A stretch of DNA of 64,000 bases from Artocarpus heterophyllus (lineage: Eukaryota > Streptophyta > Magnoliopsida > Rosales > Moraceae), in assembly GCA_025403435.1 (NCBI GenBank), contig CM046350.1:5925512-5989511 (forward strand), read 5' to 3'. The notes beneath the pieces were generated by a model. It was not told the origin of the DNA. It saw only the letters and a program-made list of their open reading frames with translations, and did not search any database. Numbering within the stretch: the first letter of the stretch is position 1; every line of letters starts with the position of its first letter. The position numbers and the translations under genes are program-made. Below, in pieces: positions 25,060 through 35,900 of the stretch.

Positions 25060-26689
25060 ATAAAAAATTTAGTAAGATAACACAATCATGTAAAATTATA
25101 CAAATGTGTTTATGTGTCAAAACCTTGAAAATATCACAACCTTACAACGATAATTTCTAACTCAGAATTTAACAAGCTCCTAGGGGAGTCATGCCAAATT
25201 CAATCAGGAACACGGATCCCCTCCTAATTAATATATGCCATCCAAGGACCCGTATGATCCAGCATATATTAATAATCGTTTCTTTGGCCATTGATTTTAT
25301 TAACAGAGCTCCTAAGGGAGATTAATAATAAAATTAACATGAGTGTATAACCACCATTTCAATATTTTATCCATGATTTATATTCACCACTTATGGGTGT
25401 GCAACATAAATCATGCTAAAATACCTTATCCTTTTAGAGATCCAATCTGGTACATGATAGAAATCCCTTCCTAAGGGTTGGGACCACCATGTTCTGTCTA
25501 TGGACCAACGATGGAGGCCTTAGGTCCTCTCTTCGAAAATCTTTTCCCACTCAATCTTTTGAAATCAAGGTTTTATTTTAAGAATATGCATGAAAAATTT
25601 TAATACGAGCGGCACTCCCTATTCTATATGACATGTTATCAATATACATGGCAAATCATATTATAATGCAGACAAGCAAAGCAATCAAGCAAGGCTACAA
25701 CAAAATAATAATAATAATAACTGTAATATTATGGCTCCACCCTAGAGAAAAGAAAACTAAGATTACAAGAGAATAATCGAGACATGTATCGATTCTTCAT
25801 CCTTGAATCCTCAAGTTGTATCATTCTTCATGTAATTTTCATCTTCAAGTCTTCAATCTCGTATGAATCAAATACTTCATATTTCCGGTCATATCTAAAT
25901 TTAATGTTTCTCAGAATCGTCTCAAAAATAAAATTAAAACTGCACCGAAAAACTGCACCTTTTCTGAAAATTTTTAAGGTCTCGGTCGACAGGTCGATCT
26001 GAGTGATCGGCTTGCCGGTCATGTTCCATCGGACTGCCAATAAAAAAAATCAGCATGTCGACCCATGAAAGTTCAGCCTGCCGACAGAGCCAGCCGATTT
26101 CTGTCCCATTGACGGCCTGCCAAACCACACGTTCGGCCTGCCGATCTGTGACCATCGGCTTGACAAACTGAGGGTTCGGCATGCCGACAGAGCAGAAACC
26201 ACCCATTTCAAAAAATACAATTTTAATGCAATTCATCAATTTTATTTTCAACAATTCAAAAACATAAAATTAGAGACTCAGGAAATACCTATGTACGCCA
26301 TCATCCATCTTCTAGATCCGCTTTCTAGATCCATCTTCTCCGAATAATTATTCAATTACAAAATTCTTACAAATTTAAAATTAAATAACAATTTCTAGAC
26401 GGAGATGATAGTCCGCCATCTAATTACATGAAAAACCTAGATACACATTCTAACCTCTAAGGAACCATAACGGGCATAAATTAATTAATTAATAAATAAT
26501 TAAATAGTAATTTAATTAACCATAATTAATTAATGAATATTCATCACATAATCCATGACAACATACAATTATATAGAAACCTAGAGTGTCAACTCTCTAT
26601 AAAATTAAATTCAAGCATAGGAGAGAATAAGATCACAAAATTTATACATATAGTATGATCACAAACTCGTAAATTTATGTAAAAACCTA
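25060..26689 (-). other. Leader of the inner Copia element
   Basis: 1.6 kb between primer site and gag with no coding frame. At 26005-26190 it holds about eight copies of a TTCGGCCTGCCGA-like motif spaced about 22 bp apart, in opposite orientation to the same motif in the LTR. The rest is AT-rich. Confidence 0.65.
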
Positions 26690-26702
26690 GGCTCTAATAC
26701 CA
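26690..26702 (-). other. Primer binding site of the inner Copia element (tRNA-iMet type)
   Basis: TGGTATTAGAGCC, two bases after the 5' LTR end. It differs at one base from the initiator-Met-tRNA complement. Confidence 0.82.
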
Positions 26703-26704
26703 AT

Positions 26705-27687
26705 TGTTGGAAAAAATGTACGCGATAGAATTTTAAAATTTTTCAACAGAGTAATTTTCAAAACACAAGTTTGTCATGCTATATGTATAAATTAACCAGA
26801 TCTTACTAACCTTTGTGTATCGAAGAACCTCCGTAACCTATGAAGAGAAGTAATATTCCAGAAGAGCCTCAACCAATTGGTCTTCTTTGCTATTTTCTAT
26901 CCACAACCGGAGTGAGTGTGGGCTCACATGTACAGTTCTTCCACCGGTGACTCTCTTTCCAACCAATTGAGAGAACCCAAAGCAAGTGTTCATAATTTGT
27001 GAACAAAAGCTCTCAGTGAGTTTTCAGATTCTCACTTAGCAGAGTATCACTTTAATCTCTCAATTGATCTGAGTAAATCATGAGACTTACTCCCTTTATA
27101 TAGCTATTGGTCATGGGGTCAGTCCTTATCGGATTAGGTCTCAAAAACTCGAAATAGAATCAAGTTTGGATCAATATCAGATAAGATCCGCGTGAAAATG
27201 CGTAATCTTATCGCTCGCTGATCGACAGGCCGAACATGCCCCATCGGCAGGCTGAACACGTCCTTCGGCAGGCCGAACTACCGAAAACAAATCTCCATGA
27301 ATCTTTTATTTTTCACCCAAGATTCTATAGGATAAAGTCTCAGTTTTGATTCAAATAACCCAATAGAGACGTTATCTGATCAAAACAAACTTTATCAAGA
27401 TAATCTCTAAGAAAATAAATCAATTTACAATAATTCTACAAGTTTATCTTGATTTAATTTATCCAATTAAATCAACCGATAAACAGACAAGAATTATCTA
27501 ATCTCAATAATTCAACAAGTTTATGTTAAATTAATTTTAGTACAAAATTAATTCAACCAATAAACAGACATGAATTATTTGATTCTTTCAAATTTTAAAC
27601 CAATATGATAAATCCGACATAAGTCACCAATTATTGAAAAAGTACGCCGTGTCGTTACAGGATTTTGTGAGCTAGCAAAGGGGACCA
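26705..27687 (-). repeat. 5' LTR of the inner Copia element
   Basis: 983 bp; same ends as the 3' LTR. It carries the same triple TCGGCAGGCC-type repeat at 27222-27280. Confidence 0.92.
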
Positions 27688-27690
27688 AAA

Positions 27691-28712
27691 TGGACCTATA
27701 AAGTTCAAGCTCACGATAATTATGAAACCCAATATCCCAGATATACATTTCACAATTATCAACTCCAACGCTACTCCACTAAAAGCTTAGAGCTGCACTC
27801 TCGAACTTTATAGAATTATGAAGCCCATAAAGCTAAGTCTCCATGAAATATCATAGTGTATCGTATCCCCATATGATAATCCATAATCGGCTTAAGGACA
27901 AGTTCTGTCTTATCTTCTCGATTATTTTTATCTTACGTTCCATTATCTCACCATTAGAAAACTTACTATCCAAAGACAATATACCATTCTTACACCTATG
28001 TATCCAAATGGTTGAGCGCTCCAGTTTTCCAATTACAGGATAACGTATATAAGAGGATATCATTACTCCTAAAGAGGAGCTATGGATTCCATATCTATGA
28101 ATGACAAGTCTACGCTATCAAGAGTCATGCCTCCAACGTACCGGCATGCATACCACTATAGAGATGTTGGTGTCACCCTTTGGTACATCAAAAGACATAA
28201 GTCAAGACAACGGGCCCACTATCCATCTCAGGATTAAGATACAACACAAATGATTGTCTAAAGTGAATCGATTTGCCAAGACAGAATTATTAATCCAAAT
28301 CAATTCACTTTATGTCCCGATCTAGCACATCGTCACCTTTGACAACATGCCAATGTTTCTATTCACGGAGTCCACCTCCGATGGTCAAGACAAGCCATAT
28401 CCTAATAGGGATATAGACAACATAACAATCTTTGCATGAATAAAGCACCCAACTTTATTCCCTTAATTGCGGATCATATGATTTATACCATCACCTTAAG
28501 AATCGTGTCTATCGTATAATCCGTCCATCATATACCCAATTCTTAAGGTTTAGACGGATAGTCTCAGACTACTGTTTGCTTAACATACATTCAACAAATA
28601 TGAACATAAAGAGGACAAGATTTGGTATATATAAATGAATAAATCCTTTATTGATAAAAATGTATCCAAAAACGTATTACATTTTTACTCCTTAGGGCAT
28701 ACATGTCTAACA
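27691..28712 (-). mobile_element. Solo LTR (Copia type) inside the outer Copia element
   Basis: About 1 kb with no coding capacity that splits the outer element's protease/integrase linker. In minus orientation it starts TGTTAGACATGTATGCCCTA, has TCAATAAAGGATTTATTCAT (a polyadenylation-type signal) early on, and ends GGTCCA, where the terminal TG of the plus strand is shared with the inner element's target duplication. No second LTR, primer site or gag of this type is present, so it is a recombined solo LTR. The T-rich flanks do not give a clean 5-bp duplication. Confidence 0.7.
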
Positions 28713-29760
28713 AAATATCTTATCCAATTCTAAAGTAAAACCACTGCCTAAAACTAAAGTGTATGTTCCTATGGCTTCCACATGTGAACGCATTTTGTTT
28801 CCTGAACAGATGCTTAGCTCACTTCCCACTGGTTTCCTTAGGTTTTGCATACCTTATAAGGTATTTACAATATAGATTGTAGATCCAGAATTAATCCACC
28901 ATGTGTTATAAACAATATCAACCATATTAGATTCATTACAAACAAATGAGACTGGATTACCTTTCTTCTCAAGCCAACTCTGAAATTTCCCACAATCTTT
29001 CTTCAAGTGTCCTTTCTTTTTACAGAAGAAACACTTTGGATTCCTTCTTAATGACAGCTTTGGAAGGTATTTTACTGTTCCCCTTATCCTTGGCTTGATT
29101 CTGGTCTTGATTCTGATTCTTTCCCTTGGTCGTTGTCAGTGTAGTTTCACCCATTTCCATTATAAGCTGTCCTTCTTCTTGAGTACACATGGTCAATAGT
29201 TCATTGATTAACCATTTGTCTTTATGTGTGTTGTAAGAAATTTTAAAGGGCTCATATGGCTTTGGAAGGGTGTTTAGAATGTAGTGCACTAGAAAATACT
29301 CAAATATATCAACCTCTAGATTCTTAAGTTGAGCCGCTATGTCCCTCATCTCCATGATGTGCTCACGTACACCTCTTACACTGACGAGCCTTGAGGACGA
29401 GAACCTCATGATTAGGGTGCTGGCAAGTGCCTTATCTGAAGTTTCAAACTACTCATCAATGGCCTTCAGTAATGCTCGGACCTTGTCATACTGTTCAACG
29501 GAACCACGTATACCAGTAGAGATCTTGGTCTTTATGAACATGACACTAAGGGGATTAGATCGCTCCCAACACTCAAAAAGAACAATCTCATCCTAAGTAC
29601 TGGTTTTAGTAATTACGGGCTCGTCTTTCCTTATAGCATAATCAATGTCCATCCACCCCAAGTGAAGGAGAATTCTCTTCTTCCAGACCTTAAAGTTATC
29701 CCCTTTCAGTTCAATGATATCACATCAAACATTAGAGACATTCACAGGTTGTATGACTGC
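28713..29760 (-). pseudogene. Outer Copia gag and protease, broken
   Basis: Gag in several frames with stops: IELKGDNFKVWKKRILLHLG near 29700, then LVSVRGVREHIMEMRDIAAQ, then a Gln/Asn/Lys-rich linker. After a frameshift the zinc knuckle CFFCKKKGHLKKDC (near 29030) is intact. The protease reads TWWINSGSTIYIVN, with Asn for the catalytic Asp, followed by GMQNLRKPVGSELSI and GSGFTLELDKIF, where the solo LTR cuts in. The other half of the split motif continues at 20530. Confidence 0.85.
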
Positions 29761-31040
29761 ATAATTAAAACATACATGTTTATGATCTAAAATATTAAGA
29801 CTAATAGACATAAATCATGCTTTACCAATGTAAATCATGCATAAAATTATGAATCTAGTGACATAAAACTTGCCTATAGGTTAAAGTTCTAATTCGATTA
29901 GATTCATTTGACTATATGACAAAACTATCAAATTATGTTCTCTTTTCTCATTCCTATGGGTAAATTAGAAAATATAATCTAATATTTTATTCCAATTAGT
30001 CATACTAATATAATAAAAATTCTTATGGGATAAAGTTTATTATATCAAGTACAACTAATTACAATAAATGTCCTTTAACTAAATGTGATTCCAAACCAAT
30101 TAATATGTAATTTTGTGTAATTAAAGGTGCTGTGGCTAAGCTTTAATTATTCAAAATTATATGGATCACTAAGACATTTAATTTTGTTCATAAAATTATT
30201 CATGTAAAATTGCATATTCTATAGGCAATATAAATAATAATGAACAAAATCTAAATTTATGCTAAATAACTTAACTTGATACTATGCATAATGAAAATAC
30301 AAAATTATACATATAACAATAAATGAGCACATTAATTATGCATAACATGTTTCCCAATAAAACATTTATCAATATAGAACTAATTTCTAAAATAACATGC
30401 ATAATTAATTCTATAATTTATGTATTAAAACACATTTCCAAAAATTATGTTATGGCCATAAAAATAACAATAAATTATGCACATAAAAATAAATACGTAG
30501 CACATTATGAACAAAATTAATTTCCCATGAAATTATTGTAAATTAAAAATTTTCCTTTTTTTTTTTGTGGCAATTTTTCAACCTCTCTAAACGACTTATC
30601 CTTTTGGGCTGTGAAATGTAAGCCCCTTGCATGTCTAGACGACATGTCGTTTTGAGCCTTATGGCTTGAAACGACATGTCGTTTCACGGTGATGAAAACG
30701 CCCATTGTAGCCTGAATGACATGTCGTTTGGCTGATCAAAATGCTAAACGACATGTCATTTTCTAGTCGTCTTCTTCCTCAGAAATGGGTTTTCTTGACC
30801 CGGTTGACCCGTTTTGCGACCCAATTTCTGACCTGACTGTTTTTCAACCTTCCGAGTACTGTTTTCAGCGTTTCAAATTGCAAAAATCTTAAAAATTGAG
30901 CATCTTAATAATTTCTAATCTTAGTTTTCATTAAAAAAATTCTAAATACAAAAATCCAGAATCCAAAAATTTTAACGTGAATGTTCACGTACTGTGCATT
31001 ATGCAGACAGATAAAAAACTCAAGGCAGAGGTTAAAAAAT
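29761..31040 (-). other. Leader of the outer Copia element
   Basis: Non-coding and very AT-rich from 29761 to 30590. Then a more mixed block (30590-30850) holds four copies of the palindrome ACGACATGTCGT (listed). No open frame worth naming. Confidence 0.6.
30639..30761. repeat. Array of four ACGACATGTCGT palindromes
   Basis: GACATGTC cores are centred near 30644, 30676, 30721 and 30753, spaced 32, 45 and 32 bp. The second copy (30668-30685) is a perfect 18-bp palindrome; the third and fourth each have one changed arm base. Spacer sequences are unrelated, so only the palindrome is conserved. Confidence 0.8.
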
Positions 31041-31053
31041 GGCTCTGATGCCA
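31041..31053 (-). other. Primer binding site of the outer Copia element (tRNA-iMet type)
   Basis: TGGCATCAGAGCC, two bases after the 5' LTR end. It differs at one base from the initiator-Met-tRNA complement. Confidence 0.84.
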
Positions 31054-31055
31054 AA

Positions 31056-31453
31056 TGTTGGTTGTTTCGATCATTTATAAGAACCAAAAATTAGAGAAAT
31101 GGAAGCAAATTGAATCGAATGTTACCTCCTACCAGTGTCATTTTTTTCCGTGGACTGTGCGACTTCGGGCTGACACGAACGGTATCTTTGAATGCTGTGT
31201 TTTTGGAATTGTTTTTGAGCATTGACAATCCTCACTAGATGGTGTATTAATGTTAAAATGAATTGTATGCTCAGGGACCCAAAAACCAGAAGGTTCTGTA
31301 GGCCATCACACGGTTATTAAGCCGTTGAAGGTAGTTTTTTTTTTGTCCGAAAACTGCACACCGCCTTTTGCAGTTGATGGTGGTTACCGTTCAAATTTTG
31401 AACGTTCCATATGGGCCACCAGTTTGAGAATGTGGCAATCCCAAGTTTTAACA
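31056..31453 (-). repeat. 5' LTR of the outer Copia element
   Basis: 398 bp; pairs with 17336-17746. It is 13 bp shorter because of small indels, including one near 31300. Confidence 0.92.
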
Positions 31454-31458
31454 AAAAC

Positions 31459-32940
31459 TTTATAGTTTAAACTATGAGTTCTAAACTGTGTGGGTTACAC
31501 TGTAGTTTTGAATTGGTATCAAAACGTAAAAGTTTAAAATGAGAACTAATGTTTGAAAAAATATGGTTTACGAAAGGAAACGTAAACGTGAAAGGTTTTT
31601 ACTGTAGAAAATGATTCAAATCATGTGAACTTGAGTGGGGGGACAAAGTTTGGATTTTGTGAGTTTAGGCTGTTTTAAAACCGTCTTCATAGTTTGAACT
31701 GATCTTAGTTATTACTTAATCAAATGTCAATTTGAACCGCGTTGCGTGGTTTGAACTAGACGAACCTACGCACCAAACGCCTTGTTATTTTTTAGAATAA
31801 ATATTTTAAAATTTAATAATTATTATAATGATTTTATTGTTGTTGTTGTTATTGTTATTGTTATTTGTCTAATTCTCCCCCATTAACACATGAAACCAGG
31901 GTGAATTTGAGAAATTCACTTCTTTAACAATTTTTTTGTTAATTTTACCATTTTTATGAGAAAGTTTTGAAGCATACTATAAAAAATTATAAAGACATAA
32001 TTGATCATAACTATTTTAGATTAAGGTCAGACAAACATTTGTTATCTAAAGGTATTTTGGTATTTTTTGTTAGGAAAAATAGTATGGATCAAAAGACTAA
32101 GGAAAAAAGTGGCATAGCACAATGTAAAAGCTTTACATTGTAGCAACCAAAAGTTTTGATTGAAATTGACATTAGGCCCTTTGGTATAACATTTGCTTGT
32201 GTTTTAAGTTAATAGAAGGAGGAATCATAAACTACTACAATTTTTATGTAAGTTTTTTAAATCGTATTTTTAAAATAGCTTAATAAGCTATAAAAATGTT
32301 ATGTTTAAGTTTATAAAGTATGATTAACACTCAAATTCAAGTATCCATATCAGAAATACTTTTTAAGAAGCTAAATTTTATGACTTTGACTAAAAACACT
32401 TCTAGAAAGTCAAGATACTTTTGACAGATCATTTGAACACTTTTATAAGCAGTTTTTAGACTTAAAAAGTTAAAAATGGCTTTTAAAATGCCTCCCAAAT
32501 AGGGCCAATGCCAAATACTTTACATGTACACCACGTAATTTACGCCGAAGGAATAAGAGAAACAGCTATAATTTTCCCATTTACTCCGAGGGTTGACCAT
32601 TGGGCCCAAATTCTGCCTAGCCCAGTCTTGGATTTGATGAATATGGGCTCTTAAATTAAGTCCAAGCTCAAGCGTCTCCCTCTTCTAAGCCCTAAACTCC
32701 CGCCCTACCCTGCTCTCGTCCTTCTCTCCCGTCTCTAAGCTTCCAGCTCCGGCGATCATCGCCAACTCTGTCTCACTACCGCTGGGAGTCAGCCATCTAA
32801 ATCTGCAACTTCAATTCTTGTCAAATCCAATTCGCATATTTTTCTTCCAACGTTTTGTTTGGTTCCCTACAAATTTCTGGAATTCTGTTGCCGGGACGGA
32901 CTAATCCACTTTCGCTTCTTTGGTCGTCAGAGCTCCAGAA
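31459..32940. other. Region between the retrotransposon block and DRG, with the DRG promoter
   Basis: 31459-31497 is the right half of an inverted repeat whose left half precedes the outer Copia at 17307-17335. 31500-32170 is AT-rich with MITE-like words. A MITE-like insertion lies at 32175-32506. From about 32600 the sequence becomes more GC-rich, with TGGGCCC (32600), GCCCA and ATGGGCT words typical of promoters of translation-related genes. The DRG 5' UTR probably covers about 32680-32952. Confidence 0.5.
32175..32506. mobile_element. MITE-like insertion with GGCCCTTTGG / CCAAATAGGGCC ends
   Basis: About 332 bp with short imperfect terminal inverted repeats (GGCCCTTTGG at the left, CCAAATAGGGCC at the right) and no coding capacity. 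The ends resemble plant hAT-type MITEs. No clear target duplication could be read. Confidence 0.45.
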
Positions 32941-32952
32941 GATTAAGGAAAA

Positions 32953-35900
32953 ATGGGAATCATCGAAAGGATAAAGGAAATTGAGGCCGAGATGGCTCGG
33001 ACTCAGAAAAATAAAGCAACAGGTATATATATATGACCTCTTATCAATTGCTTTTGTAAATCACCGTAAAGCAACCATCTTTTTGGATTTGAGTTTATAA
33101 CTAACTTTGATAAGGGAAAATGCAGAGTATCATCTCGGTCAGCTCAAGGCAAAGATAGCAAAGCTGAGGACTCAATTACTGGAGCCTCCAAAGGCATGCC
33201 ACATTCAATTTTTTTTATTCATTATATGTTTTGTGAAATTTATCAATCCCTTTATCTATATGTAACAACAAATTGTTTAGCTTTCCTTAAGGTTCTTATA
33301 GTTTTCTAATTTCCGAGTAAGCTTTCCTGTTCATATGTTTGTTGATTCGTTGTCTGTTGGATAATTCAAGGGTTCTAGCGGAGGAGGAGAAGGTTTTGAA
33401 GTCACAAAATTTGGCGATGGACGTGTTGCACTGATAGGTTTTCCAAGGTTTGCTGTCATTTTTTGTTCTCTTCATATGATTTAGGATTGATCCTTTTCTT
33501 TTCCTTTCTTTTCTTTTTTTTTTTTAAATTGTGGAACCCATATTAATTGTTGAATTTCCTCAAAATTTTGACTTATTGTTCATAGTGTGGGGAAGTCAAC
33601 ACTTTTGACAATGTTAACGGGCACACACTCCGAAGCTGCATCTTATGAGTTCACGACACTCACATGCATTCCTGGCATTATACACTACAATGACACAAAA
33701 ATTCAGCTTCTTGACCTTCCTGGAATTATTGAAGGTGCTTCTGAAGGCAAGGGCCGTGGAAGGCAGGTATAGTTGTGACCGTGTTTTTTTCACTCCGGTA
33801 CAATGCGTCGTCTGCTTTTTCATTCTGGAGACTGATATTACTTGTAGAAGTTATCGTCAAGTCTCATGAAAATCTTAAGAATATGTGCCTCTACGTTTGT
33901 GCCAGGTTATTGCTGTTTCCAAGTCGTCTGATATTGTTCTGATGGTCCTCGACGCCTCAAAAGTAAGTGCACACTTTGTATCTGGAGTACTGCTCTTGTA
34001 ATAGTTACTCCATTTATTTACGACGTCCTGCTTGTTGGACCTTCCAATCATTGATACTTCTATTTCACACTTTTTGTTTGCCATTTAGCTTAACAATCTT
34101 ATCATAGTGTAAATTGTTTGTTGCATCAGAGTGAGGGTCATCGGCAAATATTAACAAGGGAGCTGGAAGCTGTGGGTTTACGTTTAAATAAAAGACCACC
34201 CCAAGTAAGTTTACTGTTTTGAAGACCTTTATTTGCTTTCCAAAATTTGCTTCAGTTGGATTTCTTCTTGTATTGGTTTTTAATTTGTTTATTTCGTTTT
34301 AATAACCTAAGGGGATCTTAACTGGGTTGGCATTGTTTCTCGGCAGATATATTTCAAGAAAAAAAAAACTGGGGGCATTTCATTCAACAGCACTCTGCCT
34401 TTGACTCATGTCAACGAGAAGCTTTGTTACCAAATTTTACATGAATACAAAATTCACAATGCAGAGGTATGATGCCAAGAGGCTATACTAACCGAGCCAG
34501 CTGGAATTTTCAGCTCTAATCTATACACCTTGACATGTAGTGTACATTTGCTTGTGCATTAGTTTGGAATTTTCAGCTCTAACATGTACACCTCGATATG
34601 TAGTGTACATTTGCTTGTATGCATTAGTTTCAAGCTGTCTTATGGGAAATCAAATCTTTTGATGATGAATTATTTTGCAGGTACTATTTCGTGAGGATGC
34701 AACAGTGGATGATCTTATTGATGTCATTGAAGGAAATCGTAAATACTTGAAGTGTATCTATGTATACAACAAGATAGATGTTATTGGTATTGATGACGTG
34801 GACAAATTGGCAAGACAACCTAACTCTGTTGTCATTAGCTGCAATCTGAAGGCAAGTTCTTTGCCTTGTCATTTTATTTTACTAGTAAATGGAGGTTTTA
34901 GTTGTACGCTGCTATTATTGATGAAAGTTTTTCTGAAAAAAGGAGACTGAATTTTATTCATTTTTGTTCTACATTACAAACGTTTAGCAAAAAGATTTAA
35001 ATAGCACTAGGACAGTTACAAATCCTTGATTGACTCCCTAATTTTCTGCTAAAGGATGAGGATCCTATTGACAACCCGGACACTAGAAATCAGGACAATT
35101 GATTGACAACCCAGACGCTAGAAATCAGGACAATTGATTGACAACCTAGACACTAGAAATCAGGACAATTGACAACCCGGATTTATTTCAATAAAAAAGG
35201 AAACTAGAAATTAGGAAAAAATAAAAACAAATTAGGACCAAATCTCCTAACTTTCCGACACTCCCCCTCAAGTTGGTGCGTAGATATCAATCAGCCCCAA
35301 CTTGCTTATACAAATATCAAAGTTAGGTTTAAACAGCCCCTTAGTAAGAATATCAGCCGTCTGTTGTGATGTTGGAACAAACGGCATGCAAATGATTCCT
35401 TCCTCAAGCTTCTCTTTTATGAAATGTCTGTCTATTTCGATGTGCTTGGTCCTATCATGTTGAACAGGATTGTGAGCTATACTAATGGCAGCTTTGTTGT
35501 CGCAGTATAGCTTCATTGGTTTACTTATTGGCATTCGTAACTCAGTTAAAATATGTTGCAACCATAACAACTCGCACACTCCATTGGCCATAGCTCTAAA
35601 CTCTGCCTCTGCACTGCTTCTAGCTACAACACTTTGCTTTTTACTTTTCCAAGTTACAAGATTTCCCCACACATAGGTACAATACCCAGATGTTGACCTG
35701 CGATCTATCTCAGATCCTGTCCAATCTGCATCTGTGTAGACTTCAACACTTCTTTGTTCATTCTTTTTTAAGAACAAACCTCTTCCTGGTGAAGATTTTA
35801 AATACCTCAGAATCCGATAAACAGCTGCTAGATGTTCCTTCTTTGGCGAGTGCATAAACTGACTTACGAGGCTAACTGCAAAAGCAATATCAAGTCTTGT

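Larger units (their letters stand above)
20540..27687 (-). mobile_element. Inner (nested) Copia LTR retrotransposon
   Basis: 7.1 kb, flanked by the perfect target duplication AAATG (20535-20539 and 27688-27692). LTRs of 984 bp (20540-21523) and 983 bp (26705-27687), primer site at 26690-26702, a long 1.6-kb leader, then gag-pol in minus orientation. The site is the last bases of the solo LTR that had already entered the outer element, so this is the youngest of the three. Confidence 0.93.
17336..31453 (-). mobile_element. Outer Copia LTR retrotransposon, interrupted by nested insertions
   Basis: Flanked by the perfect target duplication AAAAC (17331-17335 and 31454-31458). LTRs are 17336-17746 and 31056-31453, the primer site is 31041-31053 and the polypurine tract is 17747-17757. 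The domain order in minus orientation (leader, gag, zinc knuckle, protease, integrase, RT, RNase H) is that of Copia. Coding sequence is split in the protease/integrase linker by a solo LTR (to 28712) and a second Copia element (20540-27687). All coding parts carry stops or frameshifts. Confidence 0.92.

Noticed and set aside
20540..27687. The possibility that the solo LTR sequence is just an extension of the inner element's LTR
   Set aside because: The sequence 27693-28712 occurs once only, while both inner LTRs end at GGGGACCA, bounded by AAATG duplications.
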